Translations under genes and position numbers: made by a program | Part shown: positions 9,012 through 18,003 of the stretch, piece after piece | How positions within the stretch are numbered: the first letter of the stretch is position 1 | How the letters are laid out: the number at the start of each line of letters is the position of its first letter | Assembly (NCBI RefSeq): GCF_030418165.1 | Contig: NZ_JAUHTQ010000006.1 | Location: 124,001-188,000, forward strand | Direction of reading: 5' to 3' | Origin: Ureibacillus aquaedulcis | Lineage (GTDB): Bacteria > Bacillota > Bacilli > Bacillales_A > Planococcaceae | DNA: 64,000 nucleotides | Notes under the pieces: generated by a model | What the model was told of the DNA's origin: nothing | Seen by the model: only the letters and a program-made list of their open reading frames with translations | Database searches by the model: none

Positions 9012-9980
9012 ATGAAGAAAAATATTTTATTAATTCATACTGGCGGTACAATCTCCATGAAAATGAATGAAACAGGAGCAGTACTCCCCAACGAAAAAAA
9101 TCCGCTTCTGGGTGTAAGTGAACAATTGGCGAAATACGCGAATATTTCGGAAATGGAAGCATTCAATCTCCCTTCCCCACACATTACGCCTAAGGAGATG
9201 CTTTATTTACGCAATGTTTTACAGCAGTATGCCAGTGAACATCCAATCGATGGAGTAGTGATTACTCATGGAACTGATACATTGGAGGAAACTGCCTACT
9301 TCCTGGATCTAACGACGAAATTTGATTTTCCGATTGTTTTGACAGGAGCAATGCGCTCATCCAATGAACTAGGTGCTGATGGAGTTTATAACTTGGTTGA
9401 AGCAGTTCGAGTGGCCTGCAGTGAGGAGGCAAGAGACAAAGGTGTTCTTGTAGTAATGAACGATGAAATTCATCAGGCATTTAACATTACAAAAACCTCC
9501 ACTTCCAGTGTTAATACATTCCAAAGCCCGCAATACGGCCCTATCGGTTTGGTAACTAAGAAAATGGTCCATATTCATCAAGCACCCGTTAAGCGACGTT
9601 ATGTGGAAGTCAATTCAATCGAGAAACGTGTGGCTCTTTTAAAAGTATATGCCGGGATGGAAAGAGATTTGATTGAGGCGATTTTGACGTTGGGCTATGA
9701 CGGTGTCGTACTTGAAGGCCTGGGTCAAGGGAATGTCCCCCCGGATGTAGCTGTTGGCATCCAAAAACTGCTCGATGCCAATATTCCGGTCATCCTTGTA
9801 TCGCGCTGCTTTAACGGAATCGCAGAAGGTGTCTACGGCTACGTGGGCGGCGGAAAAAGCCTGGAAAATTCAGGAGTCATTTTCGCAAACGGCATAAATG
9901 GACAAAAAGCCCGACTCAAATTGTTGATCGGCCTAAATCAAGAAAGTTCGCCAATTGATTTAAAGGAATTTTTCAATTAA
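9012..9980 (+). CDS. ansA: L-asparaginase, type I (AnsA-like)
   Basis: Hydrolyses L-asparagine to aspartate and ammonia in the cytosol (no signal peptide). Both catalytic threonine motifs are present: TGGTIS with T13, and HGTDTLEETAYFL near residue 85. The conserved LTGAMR lies just downstream, and the length of 322 matches type I enzymes. No aspartase gene (ansB) or AnsR-type regulator follows, unlike the B. subtilis ans operon. It is transcribed alone, divergent from prsW, across a perfect palindrome. Confidence 0.92.
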   Translation: MKKNILLIHTGGTISMKMNETGAVLPNEKNPLLGVSEQLAKYANISEMEAFNLPSPHITPKEMLYLRNVLQQYASEHPIDGVVITHGTDTLEETAYFLDLTTKFDFPIVLTGAMRSSNELGADGVYNLVEAVRVACSEEARDKGVLVVMNDEIHQAFNITKTSTSSVNTFQSPQYGPIGLVTKKMVHIHQAPVKRRYVEVNSIEKRVALLKVYAGMERDLIEAILTLGYDGVVLEGLGQGNVPPDVAVGIQKLLDANIPVILVSRCFNGIAEGVYGYVGGGKSLENSGVIFANGINGQKARLKLLIGLNQESSPIDLKEFFN

Positions 9981-10016
9981 TGGCATGAATGAAATATTTT
10001 AGTATAGTATACAGTT

Positions 10017-10049
10017 AAAAGTTCTTCATCTAAAAAATGAAGAACTTTT
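10017..10049. terminator. Bidirectional terminator between ansA-like gene and ypdA
   Basis: AAAAGTTCTTCAT (10017-10029) pairs exactly with ATGAAGAACTTTT (10037-10049) around a 7-base loop. A-run on one side and T-run on the other serve the two convergent genes. Confidence 0.9.
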
Positions 10050-10078
10050 AATTTTGGGTTGATAATTATTTAGATAAT

Positions 10079-11050
10079 CTAATTAATACCATTTGATAAA
10101 ATATGCTTTGCAATAAAGCTACCATGGAACTTTCCGTTTTCAATGAAAATTTCGTTGGCATTATTTCCCGCTGCTAAAACTCCGGCTATATAGAGATTCT
10201 CTATATTCGTTTCCATTGTATCGGGATTATAGTTTGGCCTGCCCGTTTCCTCGTCAATGGTTACCCCCATGCTGCGAATAAACGCATGATCCGGATGATA
10301 GCCTGTCATGGCAAAAACAAAATCGTTTGCAATAACCTTTTCTTCACCGTCCACTGATAAAACAACTTCATTTTCGCGAATTTCTTTTACCCTTGCATTA
10401 AAATGCATTGAAATTTCTTCATTTCTTACTAGAGAAGCAAATTCAGGCAAAATCCATGGTTTAACGGATGGGGAGTAGTCACTTCCCCGGTAAGCCACGG
10501 TCACCCTTGCTTTTGCTTTATGTAGTTCCAGCGCTGCATCAACAGCCGAGTTTTTCCCGCCAATCACCAAAACATCTGTATCAAAGTATGGGTGTGCTTC
10601 TTTAAAATAATGTTGGACTTTTGGCAATTCCTCTCCAGGAATATGCATATAATTTGGTTGATCGTAATAGCCTGTTGCCAAAATTACATAAGGTGTTTTA
10701 TAAATCTCTTTGTCTGTCGTCACTGTAAAATGACCATTTGGCTCCTTTTCCACAGTTTCAACCTTTTCAAAGCGATTCACTTGGATATCCTTCATCTTTA
10801 CTACTTCACGATAGTAAACAAGCGCCTGATTTCTGCGGGGTTTGCGCTCTTCTATCAGAAACGGAACATCCCCAATTGCTAATTTTTCACTTGTACTAAA
10901 GAAAGTCTGATGAGTAGGATAGTTATAGATCGCATTGACAATATTCCCCTTCTCTATAACAATAGGTGTTAAACCGATATTCTTTAATTCTATCGCCGCA
11001 GATAATCCACAGGGACCTCCCCCGACAATAATGGCTTCAACATTTTGCAT
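10079..11050 (-). CDS. ypdA: Bacilliredoxin reductase YpdA (Bdr)
   Basis: FAD/NADPH-dependent disulfide reductase that recycles bacilliredoxins in the bacillithiol redox pathway. FAD-binding GGGPCGLSAAIEL is at residues 9-21, the NADPH-binding motif VIGGKNSAVDAALEL lies near residue 166, and the C-terminal ATG-like segment is LYIAGVLAAG. Length 323 (B. subtilis 324). C14 in GPCG is the residue implicated in the YpdA mechanism. Monocistronic, convergent with the asparaginase gene. Confidence 0.94.
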   Translation of the reverse strand: MQNVEAIIVGGGPCGLSAAIELKNIGLTPIVIEKGNIVNAIYNYPTHQTFFSTSEKLAIGDVPFLIEERKPRRNQALVYYREVVKMKDIQVNRFEKVETVEKEPNGHFTVTTDKEIYKTPYVILATGYYDQPNYMHIPGEELPKVQHYFKEAHPYFDTDVLVIGGKNSAVDAALELHKAKARVTVAYRGSDYSPSVKPWILPEFASLVRNEEISMHFNARVKEIRENEVVLSVDGEEKVIANDFVFAMTGYHPDHAFIRSMGVTIDEETGRPNYNPDTMETNIENLYIAGVLAAGNNANEIFIENGKFHGSFIAKHILSNGIN

Positions 11051-11185
11051 TTATTACCTCTCCTTTAGAAAATCTCACTCTACCAAATCAATTAAGCGAT
11101 TATTTTCTTAACTGTTGGCACAACTTTTTCCGCCTAACAATCGTAAAATCCATTACTTAGTATACCGCTATACCTTCTTCAGTTT

Positions 11186-11950
11186 CTAATTTTTCTCCTC
11201 AAAACGAACATCAATAATATGACACTGCGGCTTTGCACCAAATCTTAAAGGAATTGCAGTAGTACCATATCCATTACTGATTAGTGTTGCCACCCCTTCC
11301 CGCATTGAAAAAGACCCGTGGGGATGAATGCCGAAGGGTCCGAATCTGATTTGACCTCCATGTAAATGTCCGCCCATCATGATGCTGGCGTCAAAGTTTT
11401 GACGTACATATGAAAAAACTTCTGGATTATGAGAGATAAAAATAACATGATCCCCTCCTGAACACTTTTGAAAGGCCCGATTAAACAGGGCTTTTTTTGA
11501 GGAAGAATCATCGATCGCACATAACCAGCAACCGTTTTGCAGAGCTGGAATGCGTAATGCATCATTTTCAAGTATCGTTACATTCGTTTCGTTAAAAATC
11601 TTGCGTAAATTTGTTTCGCCTACTTCCCGATCATTATTTCCCCAGACGAAATAAATCGGCCCTAATTTTTGCAGCAAGTGTATATTGTCATAGATTCGAC
11701 TTACCGGTGTTCGTTTATCGGCAAAATCTCCCCCGATAATGACAGCATCGATTTTTCTATCAATTTTTCGAAGCATTTTCTCATTAATTTTTCTTAAATG
11801 CACGTCAGAAATAAAAAATAAGGATGCTTGTTCACTTTGTCCCTCTAAAGTAACTTCATGGAAAAGTATATTATTCTCAAAAGCCTGCTTGAGCATAAAA
11901 AGCAAAAATGCAAGTATGATAAAAACCAGGATGATGAATAGCTCAAGCAT
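11186..11950 (-). CDS. ypbG: Membrane-anchored metallophosphoesterase (YpbG-like)
   Basis: Calcineurin-type phosphoesterase with a single N-terminal membrane helix (residues 2-20) and all five metal-binding blocks in order: ISDVHLRK, GGDFADKR, WGNNDREV, SHNPE and GGHLHGGQ. Length and context (beside ypbE, recQ and ypbB) match B. subtilis YpbG (259 residues). The natural substrate is unknown; relatives cleave phosphomono- or diesters. The active site should face the cytosol or the envelope depending on topology, which I cannot decide. Confidence 0.88.
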   Translation of the reverse strand: MLELFIILVFIILAFLLFMLKQAFENNILFHEVTLEGQSEQASLFFISDVHLRKINEKMLRKIDRKIDAVIIGGDFADKRTPVSRIYDNIHLLQKLGPIYFVWGNNDREVGETNLRKIFNETNVTILENDALRIPALQNGCWLCAIDDSSSKKALFNRAFQKCSGGDHVIFISHNPEVFSYVRQNFDASIMMGGHLHGGQIRFGPFGIHPHGSFSMREGVATLISNGYGTTAIPLRFGAKPQCHIIDVRFEEKN

Positions 11951-12104
11951 CCTAACTCCCCCTTTTCTCCAAAAACGCTAAACGACGTATCCACTCATTT
12001 TAAAATTCGTTTACTTTCCGCTAATTTTTTCTTCACAATATTTTAACATATTCCATCAGTAAATTATTCAATTATGCCACGAATGGTGAGCGTTATGTTC
12101 ACAA

Positions 12105-12145
12105 GAAAAAAGACTAAAGGGACGGTTAAACCATCCTTTTAGTCT
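12105..12145 (-). terminator. Terminator of ypbE
   Basis: AGACTAAAGGGACGG (12111-12125) pairs with CCATCCTTTTAGTCT (12131-12145) apart from one wobble and one mismatch. The minus strand then reads TTTTTT (12105-12110). Confidence 0.88.
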
Positions 12146-12160
12146 ACTCTAGTTACACGA

Positions 12161-12829
12161 TTATGGAATTATCAGTGTTTGTCCAACAGAGATGCTGTTT
12201 GAAGATAAATTATTTGCTGCCATAATCTTGTCGACGCCACTAGCATCATTATAGTACTTTAATGCGATGCGGAATAAGTTTTCGTTCGGTTGAACAGTAT
12301 GTGTCGTACCGCCAGCCTGCTCTTCCTTTTGTTTCTGCTCTTCTTGCTGTTGCTCTGCTTTTTGTTGCTCTTGTTGTTTAGCAAGCTTCTCTTCTTCTAA
12401 TCTAGCTTGTTCGGCTTTTTTAGCTTCCTCTTCAGCCTGCTTTGCAACTGCGTCTTCTTTATCTTCAGTACTTACGTTATTATTCGTTGATGAGTCATTT
12501 TCAGATTGTTCAATTTTAGGTTCATCGGTTTTCTTGCCGCTGGCAGAGACCGTATTATTCTTTTGTACCTCTACGATTGAACCATTCTCTTCCACTTCTG
12601 CTACATCAGTATCTGTTGGTGTATAAAAGAATGATACGTAGATTAATAGCACAAAAGGAATTCCTAATAGTACGAACAGCAGAATATTCAATAGTGGATT
12701 TTTTCTATTTTTCTTTTTTTTCTTTTTAGCTTTTTGACGTGAGCGTGACATTCTAGAGCTTTGTTGGTCTTCCAATTCAATTGATTGACGATGCTCTTCA
12801 ATTTTCTCTCTGTAATCTCCATTACTCAT
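12161..12829 (-). CDS. ypbE: LysM-domain membrane protein YpbE
   Basis: A 222-residue type II membrane protein. A Lys-rich cytosolic segment (KKKKKKNRK) precedes one membrane helix (about residues 45-65). A long Glu/Gln/Lys-rich coiled-coil-like linker (about 110-165) follows, then a C-terminal LysM domain (about 175-222: HTVQPNENLFRIALKYY) that should bind peptidoglycan. I chose the ATG at 12829, 8 bases after GGAGGTGG; a GTG six codons upstream has no ribosome site. B. subtilis YpbE has the same plan and position. Function unknown. Confidence 0.87.
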   Translation of the reverse strand: MSNGDYREKIEEHRQSIELEDQQSSRMSRSRQKAKKKKKKNRKNPLLNILLFVLLGIPFVLLIYVSFFYTPTDTDVAEVEENGSIVEVQKNNTVSASGKKTDEPKIEQSENDSSTNNNVSTEDKEDAVAKQAEEEAKKAEQARLEEEKLAKQQEQQKAEQQQEEQKQKEEQAGGTTHTVQPNENLFRIALKYYNDASGVDKIMAANNLSSNSISVGQTLIIP

Positions 12830-12985
12830 GAGTCCCACCTCCAACACTATCTTTCCCTAATTATGACGAAATTTCTCTGAAAAGTAAATGATAGGATTGG
12901 AAATTTTAAGAGATTTATGTCGATAAATTGATAAAGTTAGTAGAACTTGGAAAACTATTTCTAGTATACGGCATTCAGGCGTCAC

Positions 12986-14431
12986 TTAAGAGTTGCCTAG
13001 CAATAATTTCTTGATTCTCTCTTCCCAGTTCAAGTGAAAAGATTGCCGGGAAATATTATCGCGCAAGAGAATTATATTTTTATAGTCGATCCCACAGCAC
13101 TGGCAGCAGTCATTTGGCCTATTCTCCAAAGTTTGTCCAAAATAATGGACAAGCTTTTCCCTCATACATGTATTTGTATCGATCAGTCCCATCACTTCTT
13201 CGACCGCTCTCATTTTCGCATATTTCATCGACGTTAATTGCTGTTTTACTCCTTCAGGTGGCAGCTGTTGCATCCAATAATCCAACACACGGAAAGCTGT
13301 TTCAGAAATTTCCCCATTATGAATCATGGAGGCTGGTTGCTCTTTTCTTGCTCGATAGCCAATATAACTATCAACATGGGCATCTACCGGATAATCATCA
13401 ATCCCGATAAACTTGGCAAGCTCCTCATCACCCTCAGCGTAGAGCAAAATGGCAAGCGAATCTTCACCATCTCTTCCTGCCCTCCCAATTTCCTGCATAT
13501 AATTGGCCATATTAGAAGGCAGAGATTCATGGATGACCTGCCGAACATTTTGCTTATGCACCCCCATCCCAAATGCATTTGTTGCAACAATCCATTCAAG
13601 CGTGCCATCTATAAACTGCTGCTGGATAAATTGCCGATCCAAGGGGTCCATTCCACCATGATAGGCCGCACAAGCTATTCCCGATTGAAGCAACCTCCCA
13701 CTGAGACTTTCCGTTTTAGACCTGGAAGTTGTATAAATAATCCCAGGTCCAGCTGTCTGTGTTACATGGTCAATCATCCAATCAATTTTGTCTTCTCTGG
13801 CCTGGAAGAGCATTTTACCTAAGTGAATGTTAGGCCGATCAACTGAATGGATAAATTTAAATGTGTTTTTCATTTTCAAATAACTTTCAATATCACCGAG
13901 TACCTTTTCTGTAGCCGTTGCTGACAATGCCAGTATCGGAGGACGATCTTCTTTTGCTATCACTTCGCCAATACGCAAATAATCCGGCCTGAAATCAAAT
14001 CCCCACTGAGAAATACAATGGGCTTCATCTACTACAATCAAAGAGAGCTGCATGGAATTCAGTTTATGCTGCACTTGCTCTTGAAGGAGCATCTCCGGCG
14101 AAATAAATATAAAACGGTAATTGTGCAAATTATGGATCGTTGCTCTTTTTTGGTCAGGGTTCAAGAAAGAATTCAAGGCAACGACCCGTTTTTCTTTAAA
14201 TTGCTTCATTTGATCGACCTGGTCCTGCATCAAGGAAAGCAGCGGAGAGATGATTAAGACCGGTTGATTGAAAACGTAGCCAGGTAGTTGATAACAAAGA
14301 GATTTCCCCATGCCAGTCGGCAATAACGCAATTACGTCTTGTCCCTTAAGAACACTTTCGATTACCTCTTTTTGCCCCGGGCGGAAATCCGAATACCCGA
14401 AAAATTGATTTAGAACTGATTCAAGCTTCAA
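12986..14431 (-). CDS. recS: RecQ-family DNA helicase (RecS/RecQ)
   Basis: ATP-dependent 3'-5' DNA helicase of the short RecQ class. Motif 0 (FGYSDFRPGQKEVI), Walker A (LLPTGMGKSLCYQLP), DEAH (VVDEAHCISQWGFDFR), LSATAT, and motifs V-VI (ATNAFGMGVHKQ, QEIGRAGRDG) are all intact. A Cys-rich zinc-binding tail (CQCCG) follows and no HRDC domain is present. I chose a TTG start at 14431 with AGAGG 8 bases upstream. It overlaps the ypbB stop by 11 bases, so translation is probably coupled. Same pairing as B. subtilis ypbB-recS. Confidence 0.93.
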   Translation of the reverse strand: MKLESVLNQFFGYSDFRPGQKEVIESVLKGQDVIALLPTGMGKSLCYQLPGYVFNQPVLIISPLLSLMQDQVDQMKQFKEKRVVALNSFLNPDQKRATIHNLHNYRFIFISPEMLLQEQVQHKLNSMQLSLIVVDEAHCISQWGFDFRPDYLRIGEVIAKEDRPPILALSATATEKVLGDIESYLKMKNTFKFIHSVDRPNIHLGKMLFQAREDKIDWMIDHVTQTAGPGIIYTTSRSKTESLSGRLLQSGIACAAYHGGMDPLDRQFIQQQFIDGTLEWIVATNAFGMGVHKQNVRQVIHESLPSNMANYMQEIGRAGRDGEDSLAILLYAEGDEELAKFIGIDDYPVDAHVDSYIGYRARKEQPASMIHNGEISETAFRVLDYWMQQLPPEGVKQQLTSMKYAKMRAVEEVMGLIDTNTCMREKLVHYFGQTLENRPNDCCQCCGIDYKNIILLRDNISRQSFHLNWEERIKKLLLGNS

Positions 14432-15464
14432 CACGTTCACCTCTCGCCAATACAAGCCTTAGTTGAAAATAGGAAAGATGAGGAACAACCTCATGCAAGA
14501 CTTTTAACTTTCTGGTACTATAATCATCCACAGCTGTTAAAATCTTTTTGATATCCTCGCTTGGAACGAACTGCTCAACATTAAATTGTGGTTCGTTCAT
14601 GGCAAGTTCTACGATATGATCTTCTATGGTACTCATTTTCAGCCCGCGAATCTTGCTGATTTGTTCAATGGAATGGCCATTATTAAATAGCTCTGCAGAT
14701 TGAAATGCAGACCCAGTTAAAGGATTTTTGATCCGGATATTTTCTACCATTTGATTTAGTAGTTGAAATTGGTCGCTTTGCAGTAATATCACATTAATCC
14801 AAGCATGCAAGGAAGCGATATAGATGAGCTGCAAATCCATCTCGTTTAACTTTTCATGAACACTAATTTGCTGCCATGTAAGACCTGCCATTTCATACCC
14901 GGATAACCGGAGACCAAGAATATTTTTCCCGACTTCTTCAATCGTGGATTTTTCTAAACTTTCATAAAGCTCATCTAATAATTTTTGCTGCAATTGCCCA
15001 TCTTGATAATGATTTACTTTTAGAAAATTTTTTCCCCATTGCTGCACCTGCTCATCCTTCTGGATAGGTATAAAAGACATTTGGCCTGCCTTTTGATGGG
15101 ATAATGTTTGAATGATCAACGATAATCTAGAAAAGAAAATATGCTCATTCCCTCGATAATGCCAACCATCAAACGGGAGATTTTGCATCTCTTTTATCTT
15201 TTCTGTTGCATTCTTTGTTAATTGGTAAAACCCATCTTCTTTGACGATCAAGTATTGATCTTCTATTAAAGCAGACAATTCTTTGTCATATTTATTTCTC
15301 GATAATTTCGGTAAGATCCCGAAATACTTATGTAAATGATAGATTCCTACATCCTGTATAGTTTGACCAGACCGTTTTCCTCTAAGTAGATGGAAGGGGG
15401 CGGAGATGGTCCGTTCCTGATTAAGCTTATGGAAAATGTGTATAAGAATTTGTTGGAAAATCAA
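14421..15464 (-). CDS. ypbB: YpbB, helix-turn-helix protein of the recQ operon
   Basis: A 347-residue protein that is always found upstream of recS/recQ in Bacillaceae. The C-terminal part contains a helix-turn-helix-like stretch (NNGHSIEQISKIRGLKMSTIEDHIVEL, split about residues 265-291) typical of the HTH_40/RecQ accessory domain. The start is a TTG with GGAGG 7 bases before it (15464). Its role is unknown; constant coupling to the helicase suggests a partner in DNA repair. It faces fer, as in B. subtilis. Confidence 0.83.
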   Translation of the reverse strand: MIFQQILIHIFHKLNQERTISAPFHLLRGKRSGQTIQDVGIYHLHKYFGILPKLSRNKYDKELSALIEDQYLIVKEDGFYQLTKNATEKIKEMQNLPFDGWHYRGNEHIFFSRLSLIIQTLSHQKAGQMSFIPIQKDEQVQQWGKNFLKVNHYQDGQLQQKLLDELYESLEKSTIEEVGKNILGLRLSGYEMAGLTWQQISVHEKLNEMDLQLIYIASLHAWINVILLQSDQFQLLNQMVENIRIKNPLTGSAFQSAELFNNGHSIEQISKIRGLKMSTIEDHIVELAMNEPQFNVEQFVPSEDIKKILTAVDDYSTRKLKVLHEVVPHLSYFQLRLVLARGERVEA

Positions 15465-15492
15465 AATCAATCCTCCATTTCGAACTATTGGG

Positions 15493-15521
15493 TTGAAAAG
15501 TAAATTAAACAGATTTAGAAT
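15493..15521 (+). promoter_or_regulatory. SigA promoter of fer
   Basis: TTGAAA (15493-15498), a 17-base spacer, then TAGAAT (15516-15521), about 45 bases ahead of the ferredoxin start. Confidence 0.75.
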
Positions 15522-15527
15522 AGATAA

Positions 15528-15818
<291 letters not shown>

Positions 15819-15820
15819 TA

Positions 15821-15857
15821 AAAAGAGGTTGGCAAGCCGTGCCCAACCTCTTTTTTT
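15821..15857. terminator. Bidirectional terminator after fer
   Basis: AAAAGAGGTTGG (15821-15832) pairs with CCAACCTCTTTT (15843-15854), followed by a T-tract on the plus strand and flanked by A's for minus-strand use by the adjacent membrane-protein gene. Confidence 0.88.
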
Positions 15858-16527
15858 ACTTTGATTCCCGAGATTTTTTATATAAAAATGCAGCCAATAA
15901 AAAGAAGCAGCCCAGGCCAAACTGAAGCGGGTAAGAAACTGTAAAGGTCGGGCCAAATGGTTCAACTATGAAATGCACGCCAACCCCACTTACGAACAAT
16001 AGGATGAAGAGAATCCCAAGAAACCAACCAACCTTGTTTTTCTTCCGTTTATCCTCAAACGCATTTCTTTTAATAACCCCAAATAGAAAGTAAAGCAACA
16101 CGACAACACTTGAAATTAAAAGGATTCCTGTAAGCAATAGCGATCCCGAATGAACCGTTTGATTTTGCTTTGCAATTAATGGGAAAAGACCTCCGATCGC
16201 CAAATACCAGCCGAATAATGTGAATAGCATTTCCAATACAAAATCCCGCATATCCTTGAAAGACTCTTTTGGCAAAGTCTTAATAATTTCTTCTGCTAAT
16301 TCTTTTGGTGTTTTGCCAAAGACATCAACCGCACTTTTCCCTTCGCTTTGCGCTTCCAATAAATGATCCAGCATCTCAAGCAAAACTTCCTCTGTAGCAC
16401 GTTCACTCGCCATGGGATTTGTTCGAATATATACGAGCATATTTTCGTAGTATTCTTTATTCTCCGGTGTTAAACTTTCCCGTTTCTCATTATTTTGTTT
16501 AATAATCTCCTTAACGGTCATCTGCAT
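15856..16527 (-). CDS. DUF1129-like membrane protein paired with PadR regulator
   Basis: A 223-residue protein with a soluble helical N-terminal half (about residues 1-95, with the degenerate repeat EEVLLEMLDHLLEAQ) and four membrane helices (about 96-118, 130-150, 165-185, 195-215). The layout is that of DUF1129/DUF1048-type proteins encoded beside PadR regulators. The start chosen is the ATG at 16527, 8 bases after AGAGG; the gene overlaps padR by 17 bases. Such membrane partners are usually the regulator's target; the substrate or signal is unknown. Confidence 0.7.
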   Translation of the reverse strand: MQMTVKEIIKQNNEKRESLTPENKEYYENMLVYIRTNPMASERATEEVLLEMLDHLLEAQSEGKSAVDVFGKTPKELAEEIIKTLPKESFKDMRDFVLEMLFTLFGWYLAIGGLFPLIAKQNQTVHSGSLLLTGILLISSVVVLLYFLFGVIKRNAFEDKRKKNKVGWFLGILFILLFVSGVGVHFIVEPFGPTFTVSYPLQFGLGCFFLLAAFLYKKSRESK

Positions 16528-16852
16528 TCTCATCACCTCTTAATATTTTTGTAATCGGGGCGTTAAGCAGATTCCACTCCGATCGAATCAAATCCAGATT
16601 CTCTTTCCCCTCTTTTGTCAAAGAATAGTATTTTCTGTTCGGTCCACTTTCGGAAGGCCTCATAGTTCCTGCAATCCACTTACTTTTTTGCAGGCGCAAT
16701 AAAACAGGGTAGATCGTTCCTTCACTAATATCCTCTAAACCATACTGCTGTAATTTTTGAGATAACTCATAACCATATATTTCTTCTTTTTCTATAACAG
16801 CTAACACACAGCCATCTAGAATTCCTTTTAAAAGTTGGCTTCGAATGGACAT
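16511..16852 (-). CDS. PadR-family transcriptional regulator
   Basis: Winged-helix repressor, about 113 residues. Typical PadR features are LLKGILDGCVLAVIEKEEIYGYELSQKLQ, split over residues 5-33, the wing segment ISEGTIYPVLLRLQKS, and KYYSLTKEGKENL. It overlaps the following DUF1129-like gene, so the pair is one operon. A GTG three codons upstream is an alternative start. TTGCAA palindromes overlap its promoter, which suggests autoregulation. The effector is not predictable. Confidence 0.9.
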   Translation of the reverse strand: MSIRSQLLKGILDGCVLAVIEKEEIYGYELSQKLQQYGLEDISEGTIYPVLLRLQKSKWIAGTMRPSESGPNRKYYSLTKEGKENLDLIRSEWNLLNAPITKILRGDENADDR

Positions 16853-16970
16853 ACCCTTCACTTCACTCCACTACATTACTGTATTAGAAAACACTTCTCC
16901 GTCCTCAACAGACAGATCTGATGCTTTTCTTTTCAGATTCTCATAACTCTTTGTTTTTTCCAGCTACCTT

Positions 16971-17035
16971 GTTTTGCAAACTAGCTACCTTCAGTATATT
17001 GCAATACAACATAGCAGTCAACTACTTTGCAATAC
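16971..17035 (-). promoter_or_regulatory. padR promoter with three TTGCAA palindromes (probable PadR operators)
   Basis: Minus strand: TTGACT (17016-17021), 17-base spacer, TATACT (16993-16998). The palindrome TATTGCAATA (16997-17006) overlaps the -10. TTTGCAATAC (17026-17035) lies just upstream of the -35. TTTGCAAA (16973-16980) lies downstream. The centres are spaced 28 and 25 bases. The layout fits negative autoregulation by PadR. Confidence 0.65.
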
Positions 17036-17052
17036 AAGTTACTAAGCTCTTC

Positions 17053-17106
17053 TTGATTTTTATATAGCGAACTGGTAAACTCATTATTAGTAGTTGGTAC
17101 TAATAA
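17053..17106 (+). promoter_or_regulatory. fabI promoter with FapR operator
   Basis: TTGATT (17053-17058), 17 bases, TAAACT (17076-17081). A perfect palindrome TTATTAGTA-N5-TACTAATAA follows (17084-17106). It matches the FapR consensus core TTAGTA...TACTAA that represses fatty-acid synthesis genes until malonyl-CoA accumulates. It covers the predicted transcription start. Confidence 0.9.
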
Positions 17107-17142
17107 CAGATGTAAAATCAATTGAGTAAAGGGGATCATCGG

Positions 17143-17919
17143 ATGGATTTATTACAGATGAAGGACAAGAATATTGTTGTCATGGGCGTGGCCAATGAAC
17201 GAAGCATTGCATGGGGAATTGCAAAAAGACTTCTTGAAGTTGGGGCAAACGTTATCTTCACTTACCGCAAGGAACGTTCTAAAGGGAAAATTGAAAAAGT
17301 ATTAGAAAATTATTCAGACTATAACACAGCAGTCATTGAATGTGATGTGAATAGTGATGAAAGCATCGCAGGGGCTTTCTCACAAATCGGCGAACAGTTC
17401 GGTGTCATTCACGGGATTGTACACTCTGTTGCTTTTGCACATGCAGAAGACTTAAAAAACCGCTTTGTCGAGACGACTCGTGAAGGCTATGCATTTGCAC
17501 AAGATACAAGCGCCTACTCATTAGTGGCTGTGGCTAAAGCAGCCCGTCCATTTATGACTGAAGGCGGCTCAATTGTAACGATGAGCTACTTGGGAGGCCA
17601 ACGCGTTCTTGATGGCTATAATGTAATGGGCGTTGCTAAGGCAGCACTTGAAGCGGCAATGCGTTACCTTGCTGCAGACCTTGGAGCTGAAGGTATTCGT
17701 GTAAATGCCATTTCAGCAGGTGCCATCCGAACTTTAGCTGCAAAAGGTGTACCAAGCTTCAATACAATTCTTCATAAAATTGAAGAGACATCACCTTTAA
17801 AACGCAATACGAACCAAGAAGAAGTGGCAGATATGACGCTTGTTATGTTAAGTGCCCTTTCACGAGGCGTTACAGGTGAAACAATCTTCGTAGATTCTGG
17901 TTATAATATCCTGGGTTAA
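17143..17919 (+). CDS. fabI: Enoyl-[ACP] reductase FabI
   Basis: NADH-dependent reductase of the last step in fatty-acid elongation (type II FAS); the triclosan-target class. A divergent Rossmann motif (GVANERSIAWGIAKRL) opens the protein. The SDR-type active site YNVMGVAK follows near residue 157, and the nucleotide segment AISAGAIRTLAA near 190. I chose the ATG at 17143 (258 residues, as in B. subtilis) because AAAGGGG lies 8 bases upstream. Expression should follow FapR through the operator just upstream. Confidence 0.96.
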   Translation: MDLLQMKDKNIVVMGVANERSIAWGIAKRLLEVGANVIFTYRKERSKGKIEKVLENYSDYNTAVIECDVNSDESIAGAFSQIGEQFGVIHGIVHSVAFAHAEDLKNRFVETTREGYAFAQDTSAYSLVAVAKAARPFMTEGGSIVTMSYLGGQRVLDGYNVMGVAKAALEAAMRYLAADLGAEGIRVNAISAGAIRTLAAKGVPSFNTILHKIEETSPLKRNTNQEEVADMTLVMLSALSRGVTGETIFVDSGYNILG

Positions 17920-17925
17920 TTGAGG

Positions 17926-17965
17926 AGGACTAGCTTATTGCAAAACGCAGTAGCTAGTCCTTTTT
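17926..17965 (+). terminator. Terminator of fabI
   Basis: AGGACTAGCT pairs with AGCTAGTCCT around a 16-base loop, followed by TTTTT, immediately after the fabI stop. Confidence 0.85.
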
Positions 17966-18003
17966 GAATGGCTATGGGTCAGTATCGGTAGATTACCTTG
18001 CTG

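Noticed and set aside
8692-9162. 156-residue minus frame spanning prsW start and asparaginase start
   Set aside because: Overlaps two genes with clear motifs and the divergent promoter region.
13238-13822. 194-residue frame antisense to recQ
   Set aside because: Fully inside the intact helicase gene with no start signal; a shadow of the real coding strand.
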